Source: Blastococcus sp. VKM Ac-2987 (GTDB lineage: Bacteria; Actinomycetota; Actinomycetes; Mycobacteriales; Geodermatophilaceae). Taken from it: 64,000 bases of DNA. The position numbers were made by a program, and so were the translations under genes. Position 1 is the first letter of the stretch. Each line of letters opens with the position of its first letter. The notes under the pieces were generated by a model. The model was not told the DNA's origin, made no database searches, and saw only the letters and a program-made list of their open reading frames with translations. Where the stretch lies: NCBI RefSeq assembly GCF_026967805.1, contig NZ_JAPVBG010000004.1:1-64000 (forward strand), given 5' to 3'. Shown piece after piece: positions 1-8,148 of this stretch.

Positions 1-20
1 GAGTAGGACGCCGCCGGACA
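1..20 (+). rRNA. 5S rRNA, 3' end only (partial)
   Basis: The first bases, GAGTAGGACGCCGCCGGACA, match the conserved 3' end of actinobacterial 5S rRNA as I remember it. A strong terminator hairpin follows within ten bases, as expected at the end of an rRNA operon. The rest of the 5S gene and the 16S/23S genes would lie left of the window. The exact 3' end is uncertain by a few bases. Confidence 0.75.
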
Positions 21-28
21 ACCATTCC

Positions 29-64
29 CGAAGGGGCCCCAGCATCCGTGCTGGGGCCCCTTCG
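29..64 (+). terminator. rRNA operon terminator hairpin
   Basis: This is a perfect 16-bp inverted repeat (29-44 pairs with 49-64) with the loop TCCG, just after the 5S 3' end. The stem is extremely GC-rich, with a TTCGTC tail rather than a long T run. This is usual for intrinsic terminators in high-GC actinobacteria. Confidence 0.85.
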
Positions 65-170
65 TCATGCCCACACCCCTCCCCGGGCGGTACCGCAGCC
101 TTCCCGCAGACAAGCACCCCGCAGACGTCGCGCTTCTCCGCGGAAACGCACCCTTCTCGGGCCGGGTGGT

Positions 171-202
171 GTCGAGCGCCGCCGGGGCCGGCGGCGCTCG
201 AC
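171..202 (-). terminator. Terminator of the DUF2461 gene
   Basis: This is a perfect 13-bp inverted repeat (171-183 with 190-202) with a six-base loop. It lies eight bases beyond the stop codon of the minus-strand DUF2461 gene. Position and stability fit transcription termination of the acetyltransferase-DUF2461 pair. No long T run is present. Confidence 0.65.
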
Positions 203-209
203 AGTTCCG

Positions 210-875
210 TCAGCGGCGGGGCCGGGGCTCCTTGGTGGTGGCTCCGACGTTGTCGGCGAACCAGGCGTTCAGCGTCTCGAGATCGCGCCAGGACCGGCGC
301 ACGCGGTCGAGTGCCTCGCGGGTGTGCAGCCAGTCCTCGGGGGTCCACCGGCGCGAAGCGTGCAGCGCCTTGTGCTTCAGGAGGTCGATGCGGTCGTCGT
401 CGGCGGAGTGGCCGGCGGGCACCCGGACCAGCCGGTCACCCGCGATGTCCCAGCCGGCCGCGCGGAGCCGTCCCACCTCGGCTTCGAGGGCAGGGCCCTG
501 CACCGCGTCGGCGACGGCGCGCCGGTACCGGGCGATCTGGTCGGACTCCAGCCGCCAGCAGCCGCCCGCCACCATGAGGCCGTCGGCGTCCACCTGCACG
601 TACCAGGCGCCCGCTCCCCGGCCCTCCGGGTTCACCACCGCGCCCTGGTGCGTCTTGTAGGGCGTCTTGTCGTGGCTGAACCGCACGTCCCGGTACGGCC
701 GGAACATTTTCGCCGTCCCGAACTCCGGCGCGAGCTCCTCGAGCAACTGCAGCATCGGGGTGCGGACGTGGGCCTCGTAGTCGTGCTTGTGCGTCGTCCA
801 GAAGGTCTTCGAGTTGTCGGCCTCCAGGCCCTCGTAGAAGACCAGTCCCTCGTCGGGGAAGCCCGCGAAGCTTAC
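210..875 (-). CDS. DUF2461 domain-containing protein
   Basis: The protein is about 221 residues and spans the whole DUF2461 (TIGR02453) family: an N-terminal SFAGFPDEGLVFY stretch, then NSKTFW, then KTPYKTHQGA near residue 80. Function is unknown; members are soluble cytosolic proteins. It is the second gene of a pair with the upstream acetyltransferase. The expected start is odd. Where a GTGA stop/start overlap would be normal, the sequence reads GTAAGC. No ATG, GTG or TTG lies in frame nearby; the next upstream in-frame ATG is at 1028 and would add about 50 unrelated residues. I place the start at the GTA codon (873-875). It could be a GTG that mutated, a sequencing error, or a rare start coupled to the preceding stop. 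Family assignment is firm; the start is not. Confidence 0.8.
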   Translation of the reverse strand, partial: VSFAGFPDEGLVFYEGLEADNSKTFWTTHKHDYEAHVRTPMLQLLEELAPEFGTAKMFRPYRDVRFSHDKTPYKTHQGAVVNPEGRGAGAWYVQVDADGLMVAGGCWRLESDQIARYRRAVADAVQGPALEAEVGRLRAAGWDIAGDRLVRVPAGHSADDDRIDLLKHKALHASRRWTPEDWLHTREALDRVRRSWRDLETLNAWFADNVGATTKEPRPRR

Positions 876-1435
876 GGTCGGCCGTCCTCCTCGTCGTCCA
901 GCACGGTGTGCCAGCGCAGCTCCCGCAGCGGTGCGTCGCCGGTGTCCAGCGTGCGCGCCCACCCGTCGGGCTCCCAGCCGGCCGACTCGTAGAAGTCGGC
1001 CGAGGCCCGGTCGGATTCCGCCAGCCACACCTCCAGGCGCCGGGCTCCGTCCGCGGCCGCCAGGTCGGTGACCGCGGCGAGCAGCCGGCTGCCGTGCCCG
1101 CGCCTGCCCCAGCGGGGCTCCACCAGCAGGGTGCCGACCTCGCCGACGTCCGCCACGACGGCGAGCGCGGCGAAGCCGACGACAGTGTCCTTCTCGATCG
1201 CCACCAGGACCCGGTGCGACGGCGAGGGCGGCGAGGTGACGGCGGCCCGCCAGGAGCCGGCGACGGCCGCCTCGTCCCAGGCGTCGAGGACCTCGGCCGG
1301 CAGCACGACGCGGTAGGCGGTGCGCCAGGTGACGCCCTGGACGCGGGCGACGGCGTCGGCGTCGCCGGGCCGGGCCGGGCGCACCGAGACGTCCGCGGAC
1401 CCCGTGAGGCGCGGGAACGGCAGATCCGAGGTCAT
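872..1435 (-). CDS. GNAT family N-acetyltransferase
   Basis: The 187-residue protein has a single GNAT fold: an N-terminal beta strand with VSVRPARPGDADAV, a central strand VGTLLVEPRWGRRGHGSRLL that carries the acetyl-CoA-binding R/Q-x-x-G-x-G/A type loop, and a C-terminal ADFYESAGW motif. It would transfer an acetyl group from acetyl-CoA to an amine; the substrate cannot be told. The ATG at 1433-1435 is preceded by TACGCT six bases upstream, which supports a leaderless start. The stop TAA overlaps the start region of the DUF2461 gene, so the two are probably one transcript. The gene diverges from the glycosylase at 1502. Confidence 0.85.
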   Translation of the reverse strand: MTSDLPFPRLTGSADVSVRPARPGDADAVARVQGVTWRTAYRVVLPAEVLDAWDEAAVAGSWRAAVTSPPSPSHRVLVAIEKDTVVGFAALAVVADVGEVGTLLVEPRWGRRGHGSRLLAAVTDLAAADGARRLEVWLAESDRASADFYESAGWEPDGWARTLDTGDAPLRELRWHTVLDDEEDGRP

Positions 1436-1441
1436 CCGGGC

Positions 1442-1447
1442 AGCGTA
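1442..1447 (-). promoter_or_regulatory. -10 element of the acetyltransferase
   Basis: On the minus strand TACGCT ends six bases before the ATG at 1435. This spacing recurs at many starts here and predicts a leaderless transcript. No clear -35 is visible. Confidence 0.5.
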
Positions 1448-1501
1448 AGCGGCGCGGGGTGGTTCGGCGGTCGTCGTACCGGACGGGCAGGATCGGCCGA
1501 C

Positions 1502-2713
1502 GTGAACCCCGTCGAGCGGCTGCCGGCCGCCCTGGCCCGGCGCATCGCCCTGGCGGCGCAGGGGTTCGCCGATCCGCGCCCGGCCGTCCCCGCGGGGACC
1601 CGGCAGCTGCGCCGGCTCACCGAGCGGCTCGGCGTCGTGCAGATCGACTCGGTGAACGTGGTGTCCCGCTCGCACTACCTGCCCGCGTTCAGCCGGCTGG
1701 GGCCCTATCCCCGGGAGCAGCTGGACGCGCTCGCCAACCGGCGGCACGACCTGTTCGAGTACTGGGCGCACGAGGCGTCCTTCCTGCCGGTGCGGCTGCA
1801 CCCCGTCCTCCGGTGGCGGATGGCCGCGGCCGAGCAGGAGGCGTGGGGGTCGATGACCCGCGTCCAGCGCGAGCGGCCCGAGTACGTGGCCGCGCTGCTG
1901 GCGCGGGTGCGCAGCGACGGCCCGCTCAGGGCCAGCATGCTGCAGGAGGAGCGGCCCAACCGCCCGGGCAGCATGTGGAACTGGCATGCCGGCAAGGCGG
2001 CCCTGGAGTACCTCTTCTTCACCGGCGCCCTCACCGCGACGGCGCGTACGGCCGGCTTCGAGCGGGTCTACGACCTGCCCGAGCGCGTGCTGCCCGCCGA
2101 CGTGCTGCACGCCCCGACCCCGGCGCGGGCGGACGCCGTCCGCGAGCTCGTCCGCACCGCCGCGCGGGCGCTGGGGGTGGCGACCGAGACCGATCTCCGC
2201 GACTACTTCCGGCTGACCCCCGCCGATGCCCGGGCCGCGATCGCCGACCTGGCCGGCACCGGGGAGCTGCTGCCGGTCGAGGTGGCCGGGTGGGGCCGCC
2301 CCGCCTGGCTGGACCCGGCGGCCCGGCGTCCCCGCTGGATCCGGGCGCGTGCGCTGCTCAGCCCGTTCGACTCGCTGGTGTGGGAACGCCCGCGGGTGGA
2401 GCGGATCTTCGGCTTCCGGTACCGGCTGGAGATCTACACGCCGGCCGACAAGCGGGTGCACGGCTACTACGTGCTGCCGTTCCTGCTCGGCGACCGGCTG
2501 GTCGCCCGGGTCGACCTCAAGGCCGACCGGCAGAGCGGGGTGCTGCGGGTCCAGGCCGCGCACGTCGAGGAGCACGCCGACCCCCTGCACGTCGCGGCGG
2601 AGCTGGCTGCCGAACTGCGGCTCATGGCGGGCTGGATGGGCCTGGGCGCCGTCGTCGTCGCCGACCGGGGCGACCTGGCGCCGGAGCTCAGCCGGGCGGT
2701 GGCGGCCGGGTGA
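1502..2713 (+). CDS. AlkX/YcaQ-type DNA glycosylase (HTH_42 winged-helix family)
   Basis: The 403-residue protein belongs to the HTH_42 (COG3214) family, which includes the alkylpurine/interstrand-crosslink DNA glycosylases AlkZ and YcaQ (AlkX). The family's catalytic motif is visible as GVVQIDSVN, with Gln47-Ile-Asp49. The Q-x-D form is characteristic of the AlkX/YcaQ branch, whereas AlkZ has Q-x-Q. Further family motifs are SRSHYLPAFSRLGPY, the EYWAHEASFLP stretch near residue 95, and SPFDSLVWERPR near residue 290. It would cut the N-glycosidic bond of bulky or crosslinked N7-alkylguanine, so it is likely a repair enzyme. I chose the GTG at 1502 because the conserved N-terminus begins there; the frame is open far upstream but without family similarity. 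Its 3' end overlaps the convergent DUF1232 gene by 26 bp. Confidence 0.88.
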   Translation: MNPVERLPAALARRIALAAQGFADPRPAVPAGTRQLRRLTERLGVVQIDSVNVVSRSHYLPAFSRLGPYPREQLDALANRRHDLFEYWAHEASFLPVRLHPVLRWRMAAAEQEAWGSMTRVQRERPEYVAALLARVRSDGPLRASMLQEERPNRPGSMWNWHAGKAALEYLFFTGALTATARTAGFERVYDLPERVLPADVLHAPTPARADAVRELVRTAARALGVATETDLRDYFRLTPADARAAIADLAGTGELLPVEVAGWGRPAWLDPAARRPRWIRARALLSPFDSLVWERPRVERIFGFRYRLEIYTPADKRVHGYYVLPFLLGDRLVARVDLKADRQSGVLRVQAAHVEEHADPLHVAAELAAELRLMAGWMGLGAVVVADRGDLAPELSRAVAAG

Positions 2714-3107
2714 GGCCGGCCAGCCGGCGGACGACGGCGAGCCCCGCCGCCTCGCCCGGCCAGTGCCGGGCCAGGGCGTCGTCGCCGGCCCGCCGGACCA
2801 CCGAGCGCAGCGCCCACGCCGTCACGACCACGTCATCGGCGTAGCCGAGCACCGGGACGACGTCGGGCACCAGGTCCACCGGGGACAGCAGGTAGGCCAG
2901 CAGCAGCCACAGGCGCACCCGCACGGTGCGGGGGAGCGAGCGGTCGGCCGCGAGGCGGCGCACCAGCCGGACCAGGTCCGGGAGCAGGCGGAGCGCCTCG
3001 CGCGCGGTCAGCCCGTCGGGGCGGGTCCGCCACAGCAGGGCCAGCACCACCAGCCAGACCAGCAGGAGACCGCCGGCGACGGCGAGCAGCACGCGCAGCC
3101 AGTCCAC
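2688..3107 (-). CDS. DUF1232 (YkvA-like) membrane protein
   Basis: The 139-residue protein has an N-terminal transmembrane helix (about residues 3-25). The DUF1232 core follows near residues 68-95, [15 protein letters not shown] followed by GYADD, a hydrophobic SPxDxIPD signature. The family's function is unknown. The GTG at 3105-3107 is preferred because the hydrophobic N-terminus starts there and a CAGACT hexamer sits six bases upstream. It is divergent from thyX and convergent with the glycosylase, whose stop lies inside this gene. Confidence 0.8.
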   Translation of the reverse strand: MDWLRVLLAVAGGLLLVWLVVLALLWRTRPDGLTAREALRLLPDLVRLVRRLAADRSLPRTVRVRLWLLLAYLLSPVDLVPDVVPVLGYADDVVVTAWALRSVVRRAGDDALARHWPGEAAGLAVVRRLAGLTRPPPPG

Positions 3108-3170
3108 GCCGCCAGTCTGCCGGGCCGTCCCGAGCCGCTCCGGCGGCAGGGCGGCGCCCGGCCGCCGCCG

Positions 3171-3176
3171 TAGGCT
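3171..3176 (+). promoter_or_regulatory. -10 element of thyX
   Basis: TAGGCT ends seven bases before the thyX GTG at 3184, predicting a leaderless mRNA. Confidence 0.55.
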
Positions 3177-3183
3177 CGCAGGC

Positions 3184-3936
3184 GTGCCCCCGGTCGCCCC
3201 GCTCCAGGTCCAGGTCATCGCGCAGACGCAGTTCACCCCGCCGGCGGACGTGCCCTGGGAGACCGACGCCGACGGCGGCCAGGCGCTGGCCGAGTTCGCC
3301 GGCCGGGCCTGCTACGAGTCGTGGGACAAGCCCAACCCGTCGACGGCGACCAACGCCGGCTACCTGCGGCACATCCTCGAGGTCGGGCACCTCGCCGTGC
3401 TCGAGCACGGCACGGTCAGCATGTACCTGTCCGGCCTGTCCCGGTCGGTCACCCACGAGCTGGTCCGCCACCGCCACTTCTCCTTCAGCCAGCTGTCGCA
3501 GCGCTACGTGCCCCAGCGGGACGCCGCCGTCGTGGAGCCGGCCGTCATCGCCGAGGACCCCGAGCTGCACGCGCGGTTCGTGGCCGCCACGGACGCCGCC
3601 CGCGCCGCCTACGACGAGCTGCTGCACGGGCTGGAGGAGCGCTTCGCCGACGTCCCCAACGCCACCCTGCGGCGCAAGCAGGCCCGCCAGGCCGCCCGCT
3701 CGGTGCTGCCCAACGCCACCGAGTCGCGGATCGTCGTCACCGGGAACTACCGCGCCTGGCGGCACTTCGTCGCCATGCGGGCCAGCGAGCACGCCGACGT
3801 CGAGCTCCGCGAGCTCGCCGTCGCCTGCCTGCGCGAGCTGCACCGGGTGGCGCCCAACGTGTTCGGCGACTTCCGGATCAGCACGCTGGCCGACGGGACC
3901 GAGGTCGCCGCCAGCCCGTTCGTCACCGAGGGCTGA
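3184..3936 (+). CDS. thyX: FAD-dependent thymidylate synthase ThyX
   Basis: ThyX makes dTMP from dUMP using methylene-tetrahydrofolate and reduced FAD. The diagnostic ThyX motif RHRxxSxxxxSxR is intact as [13 protein letters not shown] at residues 95-107. The protein is 250 residues, the usual length. Other family segments are the N-terminal YESWDKPNP and the C-terminal [20 protein letters not shown], which supplies flavin and dUMP contacts. The GTG at 3184 follows a TAGGCT -10. The next gene is thyA, the unrelated folate-oxidising thymidylate synthase. Both enzymes are thus encoded side by side, with dfrA after them. ThyX yields tetrahydrofolate directly, so it lowers dependence on DHFR. Confidence 0.96.
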   Translation: MPPVAPLQVQVIAQTQFTPPADVPWETDADGGQALAEFAGRACYESWDKPNPSTATNAGYLRHILEVGHLAVLEHGTVSMYLSGLSRSVTHELVRHRHFSFSQLSQRYVPQRDAAVVEPAVIAEDPELHARFVAATDAARAAYDELLHGLEERFADVPNATLRRKQARQAARSVLPNATESRIVVTGNYRAWRHFVAMRASEHADVELRELAVACLRELHRVAPNVFGDFRISTLADGTEVAASPFVTEG

Positions 3937-3995
3937 CCGCCGCGGGGCTCCTGGTGCGGGTGTGCCGCGGGCTCGGCGGTGTCGGTGCCGGCCCG

Positions 3996-4001
3996 TACCC
4001 T
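3996..4001 (+). promoter_or_regulatory. -10 element of thyA
   Basis: TACCCT ends seven bases before the GTG at 4009. It supports that start over the in-frame GTG at 3979 and gives thyA its own promoter apart from thyX. Confidence 0.5.
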
Positions 4002-4008
4002 CGGGCCC

Positions 4009-4815
4009 GTGGCAGCACCGATCGACACCCAGTACGAGGACCTCCTGCGGCGGATCCTGGAGCAGGGGACGGCCAAGGACGACCGGACCGGCACCGGCAC
4101 CGTCAGCCTGTTCGGCGAGCGGCTCCGCTACGACCTCGCCGAGACGTTCCCGCTGGTGACGACGAAGAAGGTGCACTTCAAGTCGGTCGCCGTGGAGCTG
4201 CTGTGGTTCCTCCGGGGAGACAGCAACGTCGGCTGGCTGCGCGAGAACGGCGTCACCATCTGGGACGAGTGGGCCTCCCCCGAGGGCGAGCTGGGCCCGG
4301 TGTACGGCGTGCAGTGGCGGTCGTGGCCGGCGCCCGACGGGCAGCAGGTCGACCAGATCACCGGCCTGCTGGACACGCTGCGGACCGACCCCGACTCCCG
4401 GCGCATGATCGTCAGCGCCTGGAACGTGAGCTCGCTGCCGGACATGGCGCTGGCGCCCTGCCACGCGCTGTTCCAGTTCTACGTCGCCGACGGCAGGCTC
4501 TCCTGCCAGCTCTACCAGCGCAGCGCCGACATGTTCCTGGGCGTGCCGTTCAACATCGCCAGCTACGCGTTGCTGACCCGGATGGTCGCCGCGCAGGTGG
4601 GCCTGGAGCCGGGCGACTTCATCTGGGTGGGCGGCGACTGCCACATCTACCGCAACCACGTGAAGCAGGTGACCGAGCAGCTCTCCCGCGAGGTGCTGCC
4701 GTTCCCGTCGCTGGAGCTCGCGCCCGCGCCGTCGCTGTTCGACTACACCTACGAGCACCTCGCGCTGCACGACTACCGGCACCACCCCGCGATCCGGGCA
4801 GCCGTGGCCGTGTGA
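4009..4815 (+). CDS. thyA: Thymidylate synthase ThyA
   Basis: ThyA methylates dUMP to dTMP and oxidises methylene-tetrahydrofolate to dihydrofolate, which DHFR must then reduce. The 268-residue protein is full length. The catalytic cysteine lies in [11 protein letters not shown] (Cys151). The phosphate-binding [11 protein letters not shown] loop is at about residues 125-135, and the [11 protein letters not shown] and [10 protein letters not shown] segments are intact. The GTG at 4009 is supported by the conserved N-terminus ([12 protein letters not shown]) and by the -10 seven bases upstream. Its stop TGA overlaps the dfrA GTG by four bases, which couples ThyA to the enzyme that recycles its dihydrofolate product. 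Confidence 0.96.
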   Translation: MAAPIDTQYEDLLRRILEQGTAKDDRTGTGTVSLFGERLRYDLAETFPLVTTKKVHFKSVAVELLWFLRGDSNVGWLRENGVTIWDEWASPEGELGPVYGVQWRSWPAPDGQQVDQITGLLDTLRTDPDSRRMIVSAWNVSSLPDMALAPCHALFQFYVADGRLSCQLYQRSADMFLGVPFNIASYALLTRMVAAQVGLEPGDFIWVGGDCHIYRNHVKQVTEQLSREVLPFPSLELAPAPSLFDYTYEHLALHDYRHHPAIRAAVAV

Positions 4816-5348
4816 CCGGGCTCGGGACGGTCCCGGAGCGGGGCGGCGTCGCCATGATCTGGGCGCAGGCACGCGACGGGGTGATCGGGGCCGACGGCGG
4901 GCTGCCGTGGCACCTGCCGGAGGACCTGGCGCTGTTCCGGCGGCTGACCACGGGCGGCACCGTGGTGATGGGCCGGCGCACCTGGGAGTCGCTGCCCGAG
5001 CGCTTCCGCCCGCTGCCGGGCCGGCGCAACGTCGTCCTCACCTCCGACCCGGCGTGGTCGGCCGACGGCGCCCACCGGGCCGCGTCGGTGGAGCAGGTCC
5101 TCGCCGAGCACGCCCCGTGCTGGGTGATCGGCGGAGGAGAGGTCTACGCCGCGTTCCTGCCGCACGCCGACCGGTTGGTGGTCACCCACGTCGACGTCCA
5201 CGTCGAGGGGGACACGTGGGCGCCGGCCCCCGGGCCCGGGTGGCGGCGGGTGTCGCGGACGCCGGACGAGGGGTGGTCGACGTCGTCGTCCGGGCTGCGG
5301 TTCGCGGTGGTGGAGCACGTGCGGGAATCAGTTCCCTCCGCTGGGTAG
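4812..5348 (+). CDS. dfrA: Dihydrofolate reductase
   Basis: The enzyme reduces dihydrofolate with NADPH. The DHFR fold is clear: [11 protein letters not shown] at the start of the conserved region, LPWHLPED (residues 31-38, with the catalytic acid), [10 protein letters not shown] for NADPH binding, [11 protein letters not shown], and WVIGGGEVY near residue 108. Length is 178 residues. The first 14 residues precede the conserved start, so the internal ATG at 4854 is a credible alternative. I keep the GTG at 4812 because it overlaps the thyA stop in the GTGA arrangement. The stop codon TAG is also the first half of the dapA -10 hexamer. Confidence 0.93.
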   Translation: MTGLGTVPERGGVAMIWAQARDGVIGADGGLPWHLPEDLALFRRLTTGGTVVMGRRTWESLPERFRPLPGRRNVVLTSDPAWSADGAHRAASVEQVLAEHAPCWVIGGGEVYAAFLPHADRLVVTHVDVHVEGDTWAPAPGPGWRRVSRTPDEGWSTSSSGLRFAVVEHVRESVPSAG

Positions 5349-5351
5349 ATT
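5346..5351 (+). promoter_or_regulatory. -10 element of dapA inside the dfrA stop
   Basis: TAGATT begins with the dfrA stop codon TAG (5346-5348) and ends six bases before the dapA ATG. It would give dapA a leaderless transcript. Confidence 0.55.
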
Positions 5352-5357
5352 CACCTC

Positions 5358-6254
5358 ATGACCACCGACCCCGCCCGGCCGTTCGGGCGCCTCCTCACGG
5401 CGATGGTCACCCCGCTGGCCGAGGACGGGTCGATCGACCTGTCCGGAGCGCAGGAGCTGGCCGCGCACCTGGTCGACCGGGGTGGGAACGACGGGCTGGT
5501 CGTCTTCGGGACGACGGGTGAGTCGCCGACCATCAGCGACGCCGAGCAGCGCGCCGTCCTCGAGGTGGTGCTGGACGCCGTCGGCGACCGCGCCACGGTC
5601 GTCGCCGGCGTCGGCACCTACGACACCGCCCACTCGATCGACAAGGCGCGGGCGGCGGCCGAGCTGGGTGTCCACGGCCTGCTCGTGGTGACGCCGTACT
5701 ACAGCCGTCCTCCGCAGGCCGGCCTGCTCCGGCACTTCACCTCGGTCGCCGACAGCACCGACCTCCCGGTGATGCTCTACGACATCCCGATCCGCACGGC
5801 GACGCCGATCGAGGTGGAGACCCTCGTGCGCGCCGCGGAGCACCCGCGGATCGTCGCGGTGAAGGACGCCAAGGCCGACCTCGGGGCCATGGCCTGGACG
5901 ATGGCCCGCACCGATCTCGCCTACTACAGCGGCGAGGACATGCTCAACCTGCCGATCCTCGCGCTCGGCGGCGTCGGCATGGTCAGCGTCGTCAGCCACG
6001 TCGTCGGCCCCCGGCTGGTCGAGCTGATCGCCGCCGTCGAGGGCGGGGACCTGATCAAGGCCCGCGAGATCAACGACAGCCTGCTGCCGGTCTACACCGG
6101 CATGTTCCGCACCCAGGGCGTCATCACGGTGAAGGCCGCGCTCAACGCGCTCGGCCTGCCGGCCGGACCGGTCCGGCCGCCGCTGGTCGACGCCACCCCC
6201 GAACAGCTCGCGCAGCTGCGCGACGACCTCGCCGCTGGAGGCGTAACCCTGTGA
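5358..6254 (+). CDS. dapA: 4-hydroxy-tetrahydrodipicolinate synthase DapA
   Basis: DapA condenses pyruvate with aspartate semialdehyde, the first committed step of diaminopimelate and lysine synthesis, and is needed for peptidoglycan. The 298-residue TIM-barrel protein has the signature GTTGESPT (51-58), the proton-relay tyrosine in VMLYDIP (about Tyr141) and the Schiff-base lysine in VAVKDAKADL (Lys169). The ATG at 5358 has a TAGATT hexamer six bases upstream and no Shine-Dalgarno. The stop overlaps the rnj GTG by four bases, a dapA-rnj pairing also known from mycobacteria. Confidence 0.96.
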   Translation: MTTDPARPFGRLLTAMVTPLAEDGSIDLSGAQELAAHLVDRGGNDGLVVFGTTGESPTISDAEQRAVLEVVLDAVGDRATVVAGVGTYDTAHSIDKARAAAELGVHGLLVVTPYYSRPPQAGLLRHFTSVADSTDLPVMLYDIPIRTATPIEVETLVRAAEHPRIVAVKDAKADLGAMAWTMARTDLAYYSGEDMLNLPILALGGVGMVSVVSHVVGPRLVELIAAVEGGDLIKAREINDSLLPVYTGMFRTQGVITVKAALNALGLPAGPVRPPLVDATPEQLAQLRDDLAAGGVTL

Positions 6255-7951
6255 GTGGTCAGGTCACCCAACCGCACCTCGATCTCAAGGCCCCCCCGCC
6301 GCTGCCCGAGGGCGGGCTGCGCGTGATGGCCCTCGGCGGGCTCGGCGAGATCGGCCGCAACATGGCCGTGCTCGAGTTCGACGGCAAGCTGCTGGTCATC
6401 GACTGCGGTGTCCTCTTCCCGGAGGCCGAGCAGCCGGGCGTCGACCTGATCCTGCCCGACTTCGGCGTCATCGAGCACCGGCTCGACGACATCGTCGCCG
6501 TCGTCCTCACCCACGGGCACGAGGACCACATCGGGGCCATCCCGTACCTGCTGCGGCTGCGCGAGGACATCCCGCTGGTCGGCTCCCGGTTCACCCTCGC
6601 GCTGGTCGCGGCCAAGCTCCGCGAGCACCGGCTGGACGCGACGCTGATCGAGGTGGCCGCCGGTGACGACCACCTGGCCGGGCCGTTCCACTGCGAGTTC
6701 ATCTCGGTGAACCACTCCATCCCCGACGCGCTGGCCGTCGCGGTCCAGACCCCGGCGGGTGTGCTGGTGCACACCGGTGACTTCAAGATGGACCAGCTGC
6801 CCCTGGACGGCGTCCTCACCGACCTGGGCGCGTTCGCGCGGCTCGGGGTCGAGGGCATCGACCTGCTGCTGTCGGACTCCACCAACGCCGAGGTGCCCGG
6901 CTTCGTCACCCCCGAGCGGTCCATCGGCCCGGTGCTCGACGACGTCTTCGCCCGCGCCTCGCAGCGGCTCATCGTCTCCAGCTTCGCCAGCCACGTGCAC
7001 CGGATCCAGCAGGTGCTCGACTGCGCGGACAAGCACGGCCGCAAGGTGGCGCTGGTGGGCCGCTCGATGGTCCGCAACATGGGCGTGGCCCGCGACCTGA
7101 AGCTGCTGCGCATGGCACCGGGCCTCATGGTCTCCCTCGACGACGCGGCGAAGATGCCGCCGGAGCAGGTCGTCCTGGTCAGCACCGGGTCACAGGGCGA
7201 GCCGCTCTCGGCGCTGGGCCGCATGGCCCGCGGCGACCACCACCAGGTGACCATCGAGCCCGGCGACACCGTCGTCCTCGCCTCGTCCCTGGTGCCCGGC
7301 AACGAGACCGCCGTCTACAAGGTCATCAACGGCCTGGCCCGGCTCGGCGCCACGGTCGTGCACAAGGAGACCGCGCGGGTGCACGTCTCCGGGCACGCCC
7401 CGGCCGGCGAGCTGCGCACGCTGCTCAACGTGGCCAAGCCGAAGTACCTCATGCCGGTGCACGGGGAGTGGCGGCACCTGCGGGCGCACGCCAAGCTCGC
7501 CGAGGAGACGGGCATGGCCACCGACCGGATCCTGCTGGCGGAGGACGGCGTCGTCGTCGACCTCGTCGACGGCAAGGCCTCGATCGTGGGCAGCGTGCCC
7601 ATCGGCGACGTCTACGTCGACGGGCTGAACGTCGGCGACGTCGGCGAGGAGTCGCTGCAGGCCCGGCGGATCCTCGGCGACGAGGGCTTCGTGGCGCTGA
7701 CCGTGGTGGTCGAGCCGTCCACCCGCACCATCGTGCGGCCGGTGCACCTGTCCACCAAGGGCTTCTCCGACGACCCGTCCGCCTTCGACGAGGTGCTCGC
7801 CCTGGTCGAGGACAACCTCAAGCGGGCGCTGCAGGACGACGGCGTCGACGCGCACCGGATGTCGCAGATCATCCGGCGCACCGTCGGCAAGTGGGTGTCG
7901 GACAAGCACCGCCGCCGCCCGATGATCATCCCGACGGTGCTGGAGGTCTGA
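6251..7951 (+). CDS. rnj: Ribonuclease J
   Basis: RNase J is a metallo-beta-lactamase/beta-CASP nuclease with 5'-to-3' exonuclease and endonuclease activity in mRNA decay and rRNA maturation. The 566-residue protein shows the metal motif HGHEDH (residues 88-93), a second metal ligand in NHSIPDALAV, HTGDFKMD near 176, LLSDSTNAE, and the C-terminal HVSGHA motif of the beta-CASP core. The GTG at 6251 lies in the dapA stop (GTGA), so the two are translationally coupled. Confidence 0.96.
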   Translation: MSGQVTQPHLDLKAPPPLPEGGLRVMALGGLGEIGRNMAVLEFDGKLLVIDCGVLFPEAEQPGVDLILPDFGVIEHRLDDIVAVVLTHGHEDHIGAIPYLLRLREDIPLVGSRFTLALVAAKLREHRLDATLIEVAAGDDHLAGPFHCEFISVNHSIPDALAVAVQTPAGVLVHTGDFKMDQLPLDGVLTDLGAFARLGVEGIDLLLSDSTNAEVPGFVTPERSIGPVLDDVFARASQRLIVSSFASHVHRIQQVLDCADKHGRKVALVGRSMVRNMGVARDLKLLRMAPGLMVSLDDAAKMPPEQVVLVSTGSQGEPLSALGRMARGDHHQVTIEPGDTVVLASSLVPGNETAVYKVINGLARLGATVVHKETARVHVSGHAPAGELRTLLNVAKPKYLMPVHGEWRHLRAHAKLAEETGMATDRILLAEDGVVVDLVDGKASIVGSVPIGDVYVDGLNVGDVGEESLQARRILGDEGFVALTVVVEPSTRTIVRPVHLSTKGFSDDPSAFDEVLALVEDNLKRALQDDGVDAHRMSQIIRRTVGKWVSDKHRRRPMIIPTVLEV

Positions 7952-8148
7952 GCAGGTCGGCCGCCCGGGCCCGGGAGCCACAGCCGGTCACCGGTGCGGT
8001 CGTGCGCGTGAGCGCGCGCCGGAAGCCGGACCCGGGTCAGCCCGGATCTGCAGGAAGTTCCACGAACATCGAACGCCCGCGTCGGTGGTGCGTAACCACC
8101 GTCGTCCGGTGCTCGTCAGCCGGACCTCACCGACGAGGGAGACGACTG

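Noticed and set aside
48-992. Plus-strand frame near the left end
   Set aside because: It starts inside the terminator and runs opposite the DUF2461 and acetyltransferase genes; Arg/Pro/Ser-rich shadow sequence.
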